Below are positions 42,083 through 50,790 of a stretch of DNA of 50,790 nt, in pieces. The notes beneath the pieces are model-generated. The model worked only from the letters and a program-made list of their open reading frames with translations, was not told the DNA's origin and made no database searches. A program made the translations under genes and the position numbers. Source of the DNA: Gammaproteobacteria bacterium (GTDB taxonomy: Bacteria; Pseudomonadota; Gammaproteobacteria; Pseudomonadales; Pseudomonadaceae). Where the stretch lies: NCBI GenBank assembly GCA_018827205.1, contig JAHJXZ010000167.1:1-50790 (forward strand), given 5' to 3'. How positions within the stretch are numbered: position 1 is the first letter of the stretch; every line of letters starts with the position of its first letter.

Positions 42083-42152
42083 GTTGTAGCCCGGCTGCGT
42101 TTAAACACCGGATCGAGTTGATGGGTATCGCTGTGCTCAACCCATCCTACGG
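42083..42152. repeat. Pseudomonas extragenic palindrome after purU
   Basis: GTTGTAGCCCGGCTGCG at 42083 begins a stretch ending CAACCCATCCTACGG at 42152. GATGGGT and ACCCATC within it are inverted. CGTAGGATGGGTTGAG... is a repeated extragenic sequence in several pseudomonads. It lies immediately after the purU stop, in the 194-base spacer before fdhA. Confidence 0.6.
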
Positions 42153-42153
42153 A

Positions 42154-43017
42154 TCATGCGTGCAGCACCACCGTGCGGCTGGCGTTGAGAAACACCCGCC
42201 GTTCAAGGTGGTAACCAATGGCCTTGGCCAGGGTTTGGCACTCGATATCACGGCCCTTGGCGATCAGGTCTTCTGGGTAATGAGCGTGGTCTACCGACTC
42301 CACGCCTTGAGCAATGATCGGCCCCTCGTCGAGGTCGTTGTTGATGTAGTGGGCGGTGGCGCCGACCAGCTTGACGCCCTTTTCGTAGGCCTGGTGATAG
42401 GGCTTGGCACCCTTGAACCCGGGCAGCAGCGAGTGGTGAATATTGATCGCCCAGCCATCCAGCTTGCGGCACAACTCAGGCGAGAGCACCTGCATATAAC
42501 GGGCGAGCACCACCAGCTCGGCACCGCTGTCTTCGATTACCTGTAGCACCTTGCGCTCCTGCGCCGGCTTGTCAGCCGGGTCGAGCGGGAAGTGGTAGTA
42601 AGGGATATCGTGCCAGCGTGCCAGCGGCTCCAGGTCAGGGTGATTGGACACCACGGCGACCACATCCATGGACAGGTGGCCAATGCGCTGGCGATAGAGC
42701 AGATCATTCAGGCAATGGTCGGCCTTGCTGACCATCAGCACCACCTTGGCCCGGTAGCCGGGCGGCGTCAGCTCAACCTGCATACCAAAGCTGGTCAGAC
42801 GCTCATCAAGGCCGGCGCGAAAAGCCTGCTCATCAAAGTCGTCCGGCTGGCGAAATTCGACGCGGATAAAGAAGCGTGAAGACAGCCGGTCATCGAACGA
42901 ATGGTGCTCGGTCACGTAACAGCGCTGCTCGAACAGAAAGCGTGTGACCGCATCCACCGTGCCGAGCACGCTCGGGCAGTGGGCGGTAAGAATCCAGGTA
43001 TCAGGGGTGCGGCTCAT
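42154..43017 (-). CDS. purU: Formyltetrahydrofolate deformylase PurU
   Basis: Hydrolyses 10-formyl-THF to formate and THF, balancing the folate C1 pool. 287 residues. An N-terminal ACT domain (about 1-85, WILTAHCPSVLGTVDAVTRFL) precedes the formyltransferase-type catalytic domain (about 90-285). That domain has LVVLARYMQVLSPELCRKL, INIHHSLLPGFKGAKPYHQA with the conserved Asn and His, and GATAHYINNDLDEGPIIAQ with the catalytic Asp. Placed between soxG and fdhA, as in P. aeruginosa (purU2), where it clears formyl-THF produced during methyl-group catabolism. Start at 43017. Confidence 0.96.
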   Translation of the reverse strand: MSRTPDTWILTAHCPSVLGTVDAVTRFLFEQRCYVTEHHSFDDRLSSRFFIRVEFRQPDDFDEQAFRAGLDERLTSFGMQVELTPPGYRAKVVLMVSKADHCLNDLLYRQRIGHLSMDVVAVVSNHPDLEPLARWHDIPYYHFPLDPADKPAQERKVLQVIEDSGAELVVLARYMQVLSPELCRKLDGWAINIHHSLLPGFKGAKPYHQAYEKGVKLVGATAHYINNDLDEGPIIAQGVESVDHAHYPEDLIAKGRDIECQTLAKAIGYHLERRVFLNASRTVVLHA

Positions 43018-43075
43018 AACAAACTCCGTTGCTGTTCAGCTTTCTCCCTCAGGAGATAGAGCTGTCCGAGAACGC

Positions 43076-43129
43076 CTGTAGGAGCGGCCTTGGCCACGAA
43101 AGGCTTCGCGGACAAGTCCGCTCCTACAG
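43076..43129. repeat. REPIN between purU and soxG
   Basis: CTGTAGGAGCGG (43076-43087) and CCGCTCCTACAG (43118-43129) are exact inverted copies flanking two smaller palindromes (GCCTTGGCCACGA and TTCGCGGACAAG). This is the standard Pseudomonas REP doublet. It sits in the 127-base gap before the purU start, a likely transcript stabiliser inside the operon. Confidence 0.88.
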
Positions 43130-43144
43130 AAGACGACTGTTGTG

Positions 43145-43777
43145 TCAGGCCTTGATCGCCAAGCCGAATTCGGCGCTGGCATCCTGCAGCCACAACCAGA
43201 AGTAATCGGAGAAACTGCGACGAACCAGCAGTTCCCAGGTGTCTTCAGCGGTATGGCGGATCACCAGCTGGGACTTGGCAAAGTTGGTTCCCACCGCCTT
43301 GCCCACCGGGAAGTTGCTCGGGTGCACGTCGTAGCTGGTGGATTTCATCAGCACTTCGCGCACCTTTGCCCCGCTCAGTTCCAGCAGGGTTTGCCCGCCG
43401 CTGACGTTAACGATAGAGATGTGCAGGCCATCCAGGGCTGCACGCAGCTTTTGCTCCACGGCAAACTCGGTGCCGCTCGGCACAATCAGCAGCCACTCAT
43501 CTGGCGCCAGCCATTGCAACGAGGTCTCGCCATTAGCTACCAGGCCCAGTGCAGAGGGCAGCTCCAGGCCGAGCGCCTTGTGTACGCCACCGGCGAAGGC
43601 AGGGTCTTTGCCGTCGCCGCGCAGGGTCAGGTGACCGAGCAGCTTCTTCTCGCGCAGGGTGACACCAGCCTTGGCAGCGCCCTTACCCGCCAACTGGTCG
43701 AGACCCGCATGGAACAGCGGCGACTCGGCATGCGCAGCGTCTGGGCGCTGCTGATAGACATTGATCAGGTTAGACAT
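43145..43777 (-). CDS. soxG: Sarcosine oxidase gamma subunit SoxG
   Basis: Smallest folate-side subunit of the heterotetrameric sarcosine oxidase. 210 residues from the ATG at 43777 (MSNLINVYQQRP). It carries the GcvT-like fold pieces LQWLAPDEWLLIVPSG, VNVSGGQTLLELSG and TELLV-type C-terminal sequence (TWELLVRRSFSDYFWLWL). The start overlaps the soxA stop by 8 bases, ensuring balanced translation. It ends before the REPIN that separates it from purU. Confidence 0.95.
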   Translation of the reverse strand: MSNLINVYQQRPDAAHAESPLFHAGLDQLAGKGAAKAGVTLREKKLLGHLTLRGDGKDPAFAGGVHKALGLELPSALGLVANGETSLQWLAPDEWLLIVPSGTEFAVEQKLRAALDGLHISIVNVSGGQTLLELSGAKVREVLMKSTSYDVHPSNFPVGKAVGTNFAKSQLVIRHTAEDTWELLVRRSFSDYFWLWLQDASAEFGLAIKA

Positions 43778-46700
43778 TCTGGCGATCCCCTTTCGGGTCA
43801 TAGAACACGGAGCTGACGATTTCGGCTTCGATCACGCTGCCATCCACCAACGGCGCGAAGACTCGCTCGCCGATGCGCTTAAGGCCGCCTTTGACCAGGG
43901 CCATGGCAATTGAGTGGTTCAGCGCCGCACTGGCGTAGCTGGAAGTGACATGACCAACCATCTGCATCGGAATGGCTTGTTTAGGATCGAACACCAGCTG
44001 CGCGCCTTCCGGCAGCACCTTGTTCGGGTCGATGGGTTTCAGCCCGACCAACTGCTTGCGCTCTTCACGCACGCAGTCCTCACGATTCATGCCGCGCCAG
44101 CCGATCCAGGAGAACGGCTTGGTCCGGCCAACACACCAGCCCATGTTGAGGTCGTCGGGAGTTACTGAGCCGTCAGTGTCCTGACCGACGATGATGAAGC
44201 CTTTCTCGGCCCGCAGAACGTGCATGGTCTCGGTGCCATAAGGCGTCAGACCGTGCTTCTTGCCGGCTTCAATGATTTTCTCCCACACGCCCAGGGCGTA
44301 GTCAGCCTGTACGTTGACTTCATAACTCAGCTCGCCGGTGAAGGAGATACGGAACACCCGCGCCGGCACGCCGCCGACCAGGCCTTCCTTCCAGGTCATA
44401 AAGGGGAAGCCTTCCTTGTCCAGGTCGATATCCGTGACTTCAGCCAACAGCTTGCGGCTGTTGGGGCCGGACAGGGTCATGGTCGCCCAGTGATCGGTGA
44501 CTGAGGTGAAATACACCTTCAGCTCTGGCCACTCGGTCTGGTGGTAGATTTCCAGCCACTCCATGACCCGTGCTGCACCGCCGGTGGTTGTGGTCATCAG
44601 GAAGTGGTTGTCGGCCAGGCAGGCGGTTACGCCGTCGTCGAAGACCATGCCGTCTTCTTTATACATCAAGCCGTAGCGCGCCTTGCCCACATCCAGCTTG
44701 GTCCAGGCGTTGCTGTACACACGGTTAAGGAACTCGCGGGCATCCGGGCCTTGAATGTCGATTTTGCCCAGGGTCGAAGCATCGAGAATGCCTACCGCAT
44801 TGCGCACGGCCAGACACTCACGGGCCACCGCAGCGTGCAAATCTTCACCGGCTTTAGGGAAGTACCACGGGCGCTTCCACTGGCCAACGTCCTCAAACTC
44901 GGCGCCGTTCTGCAAATGCCAAGCCTGCATCGCGGTGTAGCGCTTGGCTTCGAACAACTCGCCGCAATGCCGGCCGGCCACGGCGCCGAAGGTCACCGGG
45001 GTGTAGTTCGGGCGGAACATGGTGGTGCCCATCTGCGGGATGCTGATGCCCAGCGAACGGGCGGCAATCGCCAGGCCGTTGATGTTGCCCATCTTGCCCT
45101 GATCGGTACCAAAGCCCAGCGCGGTGTAACGTTTGACGTGCTCGACCGACTCGAAGCCCTCACGCGTCGCCAGTTCGATACCGGCGGCGGTGACATCGTT
45201 TTGCAGGTCGACAAATTGCTTGGGCGCGCGCGCCGTCGGCTTGTCGTGCGGCACCTGGAACAGCGCCAGGGAAGGCTCCTCCATGCGCGGAGCAACATGC
45301 GGCAGGCTGGCGGACACCGCCGTGAAGCCGGCTTCGGCAGCGGCTGACACACCGGCCTCGAAGCCATCGGCCAGGGCATCACCCAAGCCAAACACGCCAT
45401 TCACTGCACCGGCGCAGAAACGCTTCTGCAAACCATCACCGGGCACAAAGGCCAGAATGTCTTCACGCCAGGTCGGCTTGCCGCCCAGGTGCGAAGCCAG
45501 GTGCACCACCGGGCTGTAGCCGCCGGAGCTGACAATCAGGTCGCAATCAAGCACCTCACCGGGGCTGGTAACCTTGTGGCTCTGCACATCAATGGCGCAG
45601 ATGCGCGCTGCAGTGACTCGTTTGCTGCCGGCGGCTTCAACCACCGCGCTGCCGGTGAGGATGCGTACGCCACGCTTGCGCGCTTCTTCCACCCAGCTGC
45701 CGCGTGGGTTGCTGCGAACATCGGCAACCGCCACCACCTGCAAGCCAGCGTCGAGCCAGTCGAGCACAACGCGGTAGGCATAATCGTTGTTGGTCGACAG
45801 CACCAGTTGCTTACCCGGCGCCACGCCATAACGGCGCACGTAAGTGGATACTGCATCGGCGAGCATATTGCCCGGCACGTCGTTGTTGGCGTAAACCAGC
45901 GGCCGCTCATGCGCACCGGTGGCCAGCACCACGCGCTTGGCACGCACGCGGTGCATGCGTTGGCGCACCATACCCATTGGCGCAATCTCGCCGATGTGAT
46001 CGGTGAGGCGCTGGTGAATGGTGAGGAAGTTATGGTCGTGGTAACCGTTGACCGTAGAGCGTGGCAGCAGCGTAACGTTAGCCAGGCCCAACAGCTCGGC
46101 AATCACCTGCGCCGCCCAATCAGCCGCCGGCTTGTCGTCGAGGGTTTCACGGGTGCTGAGCAGGCTGCCGCCGAACTCTTCCTGCTCATCGGCAAGAATC
46201 ACTCGCGCGCCGCTACGTGCGGCAGCCAAGGCAGCGGCCAAACCTGCAGCACCGCCACCAACGACTAGCACGTCGCAATGCTGATTCATATAGTCGTAGC
46301 TGTCCGGGTCAACCACAGTCGGCGCGCGGCCTAAACCGGCTGCTTTGCGGATGTACTTCTCGTAGGTCAGCCAGAGGTTCTGCGGGTACATAAAGGTTTT
46401 GTAGTAGAACCCCGGCGGCATCATTTTGCCGCCAACCTTGCCGAGAATGCCCATCAAATCGGTGTTCACGCTCGGCCAGCCGTTGGTGCTGCTGGCAACC
46501 AGGCCGGCATACAGCGCCTGCTGGGTGGCGCGAACGTTGGGGATTTGCGCTGCTTCAGTGCTGCCAATCTGCAGCACCGCATTCGGCTCTTCCGCACCGG
46601 CGGCAACAATGCCGCGCGGCCGCGAGTACTTGAAGCTGCGGCCGACAATATCCACACCGTTGGCCAGCAAGGCAGCGGCCAGGGTGTCGCCAGCAAAGCC

Positions 46701-46787
46701 CTGGTAGCTCTGCCCGTTGAAGCTGAATGTCAGCGGCTGGCTGCGATCGACGCGGCCGCCTGTAGCAAGACGATTGACCTGGCTCAT
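43770..46787 (-). CDS. soxA: Sarcosine oxidase alpha subunit SoxA
   Basis: Large subunit of the tetrameric sarcosine oxidase, which oxidises sarcosine with O2 to glycine and H2O2; the methyl group passes to tetrahydrofolate as methylene-THF (or leaves as formaldehyde). 1005 residues from the ATG at 46787. It starts with the 2Fe-2S-ferredoxin-like region without all cysteines (SFNGQSYQGFAGDTLAAALLANG), then the NAD-binding Rossmann site DVLVVGGGAAGLAAALAAA (about 170-190), and C-terminal aminomethyltransferase (GcvT-like) domains from about 600 (GILDASTLGKIDIQGPDA, ISFTGELSYEVNV). The start overlaps the soxD stop (ATGA). Confidence 0.97.
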   Translation of the reverse strand: MSQVNRLATGGRVDRSQPLTFSFNGQSYQGFAGDTLAAALLANGVDIVGRSFKYSRPRGIVAAGAEEPNAVLQIGSTEAAQIPNVRATQQALYAGLVASSTNGWPSVNTDLMGILGKVGGKMMPPGFYYKTFMYPQNLWLTYEKYIRKAAGLGRAPTVVDPDSYDYMNQHCDVLVVGGGAAGLAAALAAARSGARVILADEQEEFGGSLLSTRETLDDKPAADWAAQVIAELLGLANVTLLPRSTVNGYHDHNFLTIHQRLTDHIGEIAPMGMVRQRMHRVRAKRVVLATGAHERPLVYANNDVPGNMLADAVSTYVRRYGVAPGKQLVLSTNNDYAYRVVLDWLDAGLQVVAVADVRSNPRGSWVEEARKRGVRILTGSAVVEAAGSKRVTAARICAIDVQSHKVTSPGEVLDCDLIVSSGGYSPVVHLASHLGGKPTWREDILAFVPGDGLQKRFCAGAVNGVFGLGDALADGFEAGVSAAAEAGFTAVSASLPHVAPRMEEPSLALFQVPHDKPTARAPKQFVDLQNDVTAAGIELATREGFESVEHVKRYTALGFGTDQGKMGNINGLAIAARSLGISIPQMGTTMFRPNYTPVTFGAVAGRHCGELFEAKRYTAMQAWHLQNGAEFEDVGQWKRPWYFPKAGEDLHAAVARECLAVRNAVGILDASTLGKIDIQGPDAREFLNRVYSNAWTKLDVGKARYGLMYKEDGMVFDDGVTACLADNHFLMTTTTGGAARVMEWLEIYHQTEWPELKVYFTSVTDHWATMTLSGPNSRKLLAEVTDIDLDKEGFPFMTWKEGLVGGVPARVFRISFTGELSYEVNVQADYALGVWEKIIEAGKKHGLTPYGTETMHVLRAEKGFIIVGQDTDGSVTPDDLNMGWCVGRTKPFSWIGWRGMNREDCVREERKQLVGLKPIDPNKVLPEGAQLVFDPKQAIPMQMVGHVTSSYASAALNHSIAMALVKGGLKRIGERVFAPLVDGSVIEAEIVSSVFYDPKGDRQNV

Positions 46788-47110
46788 GCCGTTACTCCTT
46801 GGTCGATGGCCTTTTTCTCGGCAGCACCCGCAGCGGTGACGCTGGGCTTTTCGCCAATCTTGTAGGTTTCGAGAATTTCGTAAGTCACCGTATGACGGGT
46901 GGCGTTGAAGTACTTGCGGCAACCGGCGGAATGCACCCACAACTCGTGGTGGATGCCGCGCGGGTTATCGCGGAAGAACAGGTAATCGCCCCACTCGGCA
47001 TCGGTGCAGGCTGCGGGGTCCAGCGGACGTGGAATGTGCGCCTGACCCTTGGCATGGAACTCCTCTTCGGAGCGCAGCTCGCCACAGTACGGGCAGAAAA
47101 TATGCAGCAT
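46784..47110 (-). CDS. soxD: Sarcosine oxidase delta subunit SoxD
   Basis: 108 residues from the ATG at 47110. Residues MLHIFCPYCGELRSEEEFH carry a Cys6/Cys9 pair that binds zinc with a later Cys and His (WVHSAGCRKYFNATRHT). It is a small structural subunit that joins the SoxB/SoxA complex. Family signatures WGDYLFFRDNPRG and HELWVH are intact. The stop overlaps soxA by 4 bases and soxB ends 53 bases upstream, with its own purine-rich site before this ATG. Confidence 0.96.
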   Translation of the reverse strand: MLHIFCPYCGELRSEEEFHAKGQAHIPRPLDPAACTDAEWGDYLFFRDNPRGIHHELWVHSAGCRKYFNATRHTVTYEILETYKIGEKPSVTAAGAAEKKAIDQGVTA

Positions 47111-47163
47111 GATCGGTACCTCCAGGAAAGCATCCGTCCTCTCCCGCAGGAGAGGCGTCAAAA

Positions 47164-48414
47164 TCAGTGCGCAACCCCAGCTGCGCCGTGCTCATCGATC
47201 AGCGCACCGTTGTGGAAGCGCTCGATGGAGAACGCCTTGGCCAGCGGATGCATCTCGCCCTTGGCCAAACTGGCGGCAAATACGTGCCCCGAACCCGGCG
47301 TGGCCTTGAAACCACCCGTACCCCAACCGCAGTTGAAAAACAGGTTCGGCACCGGGGTTTTCGCGATGATCGGGCAGGCGTCTGGCGTGGTGTCGACGAT
47401 GCCGCCCCACTGGCGGTTCATGCGTACCCGCGAGAGCACCGGAAACAGCTCGACGATGGCCTGCAGCGTGTGTTCGATGGTCGGATAAGAACCGCGCTGG
47501 CCGTAGCCGTTGTAGCCGTCGATACCCGCGCCGATCACCAGGTCGCCCTTATCCGACTGGCTGATATAGCCATGCACGGCGTTGGACATGATCACGCTGT
47601 CGATAATCGGTTTGATCGGCTCGGACACCAGCGCCTGCAACGGATGCGACTCCAGCGGCAGGCGGAAACCGGCCAGGCCAGCCAGGTGCCCGGAGTTGCC
47701 CGCAGCGACCACACCAACGCGCTTGCCACCAATAAAGCCCTTGTTGGTTTCCACGCCGATGCATACGCCGTTTTCTTTGCGAAAGCCGATTACTTCGGTC
47801 TGCTGGATCAGGTCAACGCCCAAGGCATCGGCGGCGCGGGCATAACCCCAGGCCACCGCGTCATGACGGGCGACGCCACCGCGACGCTGCAAGGAGGCGC
47901 CCATCACCGGATAACGGGTGTTCTTGGTGCAGTCCATAAACGGCACCAGCTCCTCGACCTGCTTGGCATTCAGCACCTCGCCGTCGATGCCGTTGAGACG
48001 GTTGGCGCTGACCCGGCGCTCAATGTCGCGCATATCCTGCAGGGTGTGGCCGAGGTTGAACACGCCGCGCTGGGAGAACATGACGTTGTAGTTGAGGTCC
48101 TGGGACAGCCCTTCCCACAGCTTCATCGCATGCTCGTAGAGGTGCGCCGACTCATCCCACAGGTAGTTGGAACGCACGATGGTGGTGTTGCGCGCCGTGT
48201 TACCGCCACCCAGCCAGCCCTTCTCGATCACTGCGACGTTCTTCACGCCGAACTCTTTCGCCAGGTAGTAAGCCGTGGCCAAGCCATGCCCGCCACCACC
48301 GACGATGACCACGTCGTACACCGGCTTGGGCGTCGGGTTGCGCCACATACGCTGCCAGTTCTCGTGGTGACTGAACGCGTGCTTGAACAGGCCGAAGCCG
48401 GAATAACGTTGCAT
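47164..48414 (-). CDS. soxB: Sarcosine oxidase beta subunit SoxB
   Basis: Catalytic flavoprotein subunit: non-covalent FAD oxidises sarcosine, and the covalent FMN passes electrons to O2. 416 residues from the ATG at 48414 (start chosen at MQRYSGFGLFKHAFSHHENW). FAD-binding DVVIVGGGGHGLATAYYLAKE is at about 34-54. Further signatures are GGGNTARNTTIVRSNYL and the C-terminal FFNCGWGTGGFKATPGSG. It is the first sox gene after glyA (75-base gap) and heads soxBDAG. Confidence 0.97.
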   Translation of the reverse strand: MQRYSGFGLFKHAFSHHENWQRMWRNPTPKPVYDVVIVGGGGHGLATAYYLAKEFGVKNVAVIEKGWLGGGNTARNTTIVRSNYLWDESAHLYEHAMKLWEGLSQDLNYNVMFSQRGVFNLGHTLQDMRDIERRVSANRLNGIDGEVLNAKQVEELVPFMDCTKNTRYPVMGASLQRRGGVARHDAVAWGYARAADALGVDLIQQTEVIGFRKENGVCIGVETNKGFIGGKRVGVVAAGNSGHLAGLAGFRLPLESHPLQALVSEPIKPIIDSVIMSNAVHGYISQSDKGDLVIGAGIDGYNGYGQRGSYPTIEHTLQAIVELFPVLSRVRMNRQWGGIVDTTPDACPIIAKTPVPNLFFNCGWGTGGFKATPGSGHVFAASLAKGEMHPLAKAFSIERFHNGALIDEHGAAGVAH

Positions 48415-48488
48415 GGGATGCTCCTGAAACGAAAGCTGGAAGCTTGTATCCAGACGCGACAACTAGCGCGCCTGGTCGATCAATACGC

Positions 48489-49742
48489 TTAGCGATAGAC
48501 CGGATAGTCGGCGCACAGCCCAGCAGCCAAGACTGCCACCTGGGCTTCCACGTCCGCATCGCCGAGGTGATCGAGGATGTTGCAGATCCACCCTGCCAGC
48601 TCGATGCTCTGCGCTTCCTTGAGGCCGCGGGTGGTGATGGCCGGAGTGCCGATACGCAGGCCCGAGGTGACAAACGGCGATTGCGGGTCATTCGGCACGG
48701 CGTTTTTGTTAACCGTGATGCCGGCGCGCCCCAAGGCCGCATCGGCATCTTTACCGGTCAGGCCCTGACGGATCAGGCTGACTAGGAACAGGTGGTTATC
48801 GGTGCCGCCAGAAACCACGTCATAGCCGCGCTCGATAAACACCTTGGCCATGGCTTGGGCGTTTTTGATCACCTGTTGCTGGTAAACCTTGAATTCAGGC
48901 TCCATGGCTTCCTTGAAGCACACGGCCTTGGCGGCGATCACGTGCATCAGCGGGCCACCCTGAGCACCGGGGAAGACCGCAGAGTTGAGCTTCTTCTCAA
49001 TATCCGGGTTGGCCTTGGCCAGGATCAGCCCGCCACGGGGGCCGCGCAGGGTCTTGTGGGTGGTGGTGGTGACCACATCAGCAAACGGAATTGGGTTGGG
49101 ATACAGACCAGCGGCGACCAGGCCGGCAACGTGGGCCATATCGACAAACAGCAGCGCGCCAACCTTGTCGGCAATGGCGCGGAACCGCGGGAAATCCAGA
49201 GTCTTCGAGTAGGCGGAAAAACCGGCGACGATCATCTTCGGCTGGCACTCGACGGCCAGGCGCTCAACCTCGTCGTAATCGATCAAGCCTGTCGCGGTGT
49301 CGATGCCGTACTGCACGGCGTTGTACAGCTTGCCCGAGGACGACACCTTGGCGCCGTGGGTCAGGTGGCCGCCGTGGGCCAGGCTCATGCCGAGGATGGT
49401 GTCACCGGCATTGATCAGCGCCAGGTACACCGAGCTGTTGGCCGACGAACCCGAATGCGGCTGCACGTTGGCGTAATCGGCGCCGAACAGTGCCTTGGCG
49501 CGGTCGATGGCCAGCTGCTCGACCACATCGACATGCTCGCAACCGCCGTAATAACGCTTGCCCGGATAGCCTTCGGCGTACTTGTTGGTCAGGCCGCTGC
49601 CCTGGGCTTCCATCACCCGCTGGCTGGTGTAGTTTTCCGAGGCGATCAGTTCGATATGGTGCTCCTGACGGCTTTCCTCGGCGTTGATCGCGTTGAGCAA
49701 CTCGTCGTCGTAGCCTTGAATCTGGTCATGCTTGCTGAACAT
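48489..49742 (-). CDS. glyA: Serine hydroxymethyltransferase GlyA
   Basis: PLP enzyme converting glycine and methylene-THF to serine and THF, which recaptures both products of sarcosine oxidation. 417 residues, standard. Signatures are [38 protein letters not shown]-type N-terminal sequence (seen in pieces), [15 protein letters not shown], the PLP-lysine segment [15 protein letters not shown] and [18 protein letters not shown]. It is the first gene of glyA-soxBDAG on the minus strand. Pseudomonads have a second glyA elsewhere; this linked copy is the catabolic one by context (glyA1 of P. aeruginosa). Confidence 0.97.
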   Translation of the reverse strand: MFSKHDQIQGYDDELLNAINAEESRQEHHIELIASENYTSQRVMEAQGSGLTNKYAEGYPGKRYYGGCEHVDVVEQLAIDRAKALFGADYANVQPHSGSSANSSVYLALINAGDTILGMSLAHGGHLTHGAKVSSSGKLYNAVQYGIDTATGLIDYDEVERLAVECQPKMIVAGFSAYSKTLDFPRFRAIADKVGALLFVDMAHVAGLVAAGLYPNPIPFADVVTTTTHKTLRGPRGGLILAKANPDIEKKLNSAVFPGAQGGPLMHVIAAKAVCFKEAMEPEFKVYQQQVIKNAQAMAKVFIERGYDVVSGGTDNHLFLVSLIRQGLTGKDADAALGRAGITVNKNAVPNDPQSPFVTSGLRIGTPAITTRGLKEAQSIELAGWICNILDHLGDADVEAQVAVLAAGLCADYPVYR

Positions 49743-49860
49743 CGCTGATCTCCTGCGGCACCGGGATGTGGCGCATCTGTGTCGGAACGGGCTGTGCCCT
49801 TATGAGCCGATGGTATGACTGGCCCTGATCAGTCAGATGCCTAGGCACGCCACGGGAGAT

Positions 49861-49892
49861 TGCGTTTGCGACATGCACAGGTCGCAAATGCA
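49861..49892. promoter_or_regulatory. Palindromic operator candidate before glyA and ltaE
   Basis: TTTGCGAC (49865-49872) and GTCGCAAA (49881-49888) are exact inverted copies 8 bases apart; with flanking TGC/GCA the arms reach 12 bases with one mismatch. It lies in the 290-base divergent region, 120 bases from glyA and 140 from ltaE. In P. aeruginosa glyA1-soxBDAG is activated by the AraC-type regulators GbdR and SouR; whether this palindrome is their site is inference. Confidence 0.55.
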
Positions 49893-50032
49893 TAACTGGT
49901 CGGCCGGCTCTGCTCGGGGTTCGCCTGTGCGCCCGAGGATGTCGCCTCGGCATCTGTAAAATCAGGTGACCGCAGATACAGTTAAGACATCCCAGACAGC
50001 TCAATCCGACGGTTCTAAACAAGGAGCGCCAC

Positions 50033-50790
50033 ATGCCCGATCTCTCGCAGCAGTTCGCCAGCGACAACTACTCAGGCATCTGCCCCGAGGCCTGGGCCGC
50101 AATGGCTGAGGCCAATCAGGGCCACCAACGCGCCTACGGCGATGACGAGTGGACGGCACGCGCTGCCGACCACTTCCGTCGCCTGTTTGAAACCGATTGC
50201 GAGGTGTTCTTCGCCTTCAACGGCACGGCGGCCAACTCCCTGGCACTGGCCGCGCTGTGCCAGAGCTACCACAGCGTGATCTGCTCGGAGACCGCCCACG
50301 TCGAAACCGATGAATGTGGCGCGCCGGAGTTCTTTTCCAATGGTTCCAAGCTGCTGTTGGCCAAAACCGAGAACGGCAAACTGACCCCCGAAGCGATCCG
50401 CGAGCTCGCGCTCAAGCGCCAGGACATCCACTTCCCGAAACCCCGCGTAGTCACTATCACCCAAGCCACTGAAGTCGGCACGGCCTATAGCCCCGAGGAA
50501 GTCAGGGCGATCAGCGCGGTATGCCGCGAATTGGGCCTGCACCTGCACATGGACGGCGCGCGCTTTTCCAACGCCTGCGCCTTTCTCGGCTGCAGCCCGG
50601 CCGAGCTGACCTGGAAGGCCGGCGTCGATGTGCTCTGCTTTGGTGGCACCAAGAACGGCATGGCCGTCGGTGAGGCGATCCTGTTCTTCAATAAGGAGCT
50701 GGCCGAAGACTTCGACTACCGCTGCAAGCAGGCCGGCCAGCTGGCCTCAAAGATGCGCTACCTGTCGGCACCTTGGGTCGGCATTCTGCA
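50033..50790 (+). CDS. ltaE: Low-specificity L-threonine aldolase, N-terminal part
   Basis: PLP enzyme cleaving L-threonine (or allo-threonine) to glycine and acetaldehyde. The frame is open from the ATG at 50033 (AAGGAG 6 bases upstream) to the window end, 252 codons; family members have about 346 residues. Signatures are SQQFASDNYSGICPEAWAAM, FNGTAANSLALAAL, HVETDECGAPEFFSNG, LHLHMDGARFSNA and the PLP-lysine segment CFGGTKNGMAVGEA. It is divergent from glyA; in P. aeruginosa ltaA has the same position beside glyA1. Together they set the local glycine supply. The C-terminus is missing. Confidence 0.95.
   Translation, partial: MPDLSQQFASDNYSGICPEAWAAMAEANQGHQRAYGDDEWTARAADHFRRLFETDCEVFFAFNGTAANSLALAALCQSYHSVICSETAHVETDECGAPEFFSNGSKLLLAKTENGKLTPEAIRELALKRQDIHFPKPRVVTITQATEVGTAYSPEEVRAISAVCRELGLHLHMDGARFSNACAFLGCSPAELTWKAGVDVLCFGGTKNGMAVGEAILFFNKELAEDFDYRCKQAGQLASKMRYLSAPWVGIL

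Noticed and set aside
49726-50067. 113-codon minus-strand frame across the glyA-ltaE spacer
   Set aside because: Overlaps both real gene starts and the palindrome; Cys/His/Arg-rich without a recognisable fold.
1-50790. CRISPR arrays, insertion sequences, tRNA or rRNA genes, prophage
   Set aside because: No regularly spaced repeats, transposase, integrase, cloverleaf or rRNA sequence was seen by eye; short tRNA-like elements cannot be fully excluded without a covariance-model scan.

Overview
The window reads as chromosomal DNA of a Pseudomonas species. It is GC-rich. It keeps the biotin cluster (bioB-F-H-C-D), the sarcosine/one-carbon block (glyA-soxBDAG-purU-fdhA), a CreBC/CreD system and a sigma/anti-sigma/TonB-receptor iron module, all in arrangements typical of Pseudomonas. 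It also carries REP/REPIN-type palindromes of the genus. I see no phage, integrase, transposase, CRISPR, rRNA or tRNA. Most of the window is ordinary core genome with small accessory insertions.

Layout. 0-2 kb: the N-terminal part of an acyl-CoA dehydrogenase with PsrA-type boxes upstream, a SprA-type putative metalloprotease and a small flagellar-rod-like protein. 2.1-6.7 kb: overlapping biotin genes on the minus strand. 6.7-10.2 kb: comF-like gene, SrkA/RdoA kinase, DUF4166 protein and rarD. A DnaA-box-rich convergent spacer follows. 10.4-13.9 kb: GcvR-like ACT protein, GNAT acetyltransferase and malate synthase G. 14-18 kb: CNB-CBS-DUF294 nucleotidyltransferase, 3'-5' exonuclease and TrhP (U32). 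18.1-23.5 kb: FecI-type sigma, FecR-type anti-sigma, TonB receptor with signalling domain, PepSY protein and a small membrane peptide, preceded by a Fur-like box and with an ECF-type promoter before the receptor. 23.6-26.3 kb: hypothetical membrane protein, VC_2705-type Na+/solute symporter and its DUF4212 small subunit. 26.7-34.9 kb: creD and creBC, separated by about 4.4 kb of small accessory genes (repeat-containing secreted peptide, OsmC, hydrolase, DUF2834, DUF3096, DinB-like, a frameshifted GNAT, CBS protein). 35-38.5 kb: chemoreceptor and HD-GYP phosphodiesterase. 38.6-40.6 kb: acyltransferase and an orphan TorT-like periplasmic protein. 40.7-50.8 kb: fdhA, purU, soxG, soxA, soxD, soxB, glyA, then a divergent partial threonine aldolase gene.

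How the genes work together. BioC/BioH make the pimeloyl-ACP precursor, and BioF, BioD and BioB complete biotin (BioA is not in the window). SoxBDAG oxidises sarcosine to glycine plus methylene-THF or formaldehyde. GlyA, PurU and FdhA handle the glycine and C1 units, and LtaE adds another glycine source. CreB/CreC probably control creD, which has three direct repeats at 11-bp spacing upstream. The iron module is a cell-surface signalling loop.

I found no clear undescribed defence or biosynthetic system. The points most worth checking are the putative CreB operator, the DnaA-box cluster, the separation of the DUF294/exonuclease pair from the symporter pair, a GGCTATTG-repeat divergent promoter, the operator-like palindromes before glyA and torT, the 13-residue tandem-repeat secreted peptide, and the frameshifted acetyltransferase.
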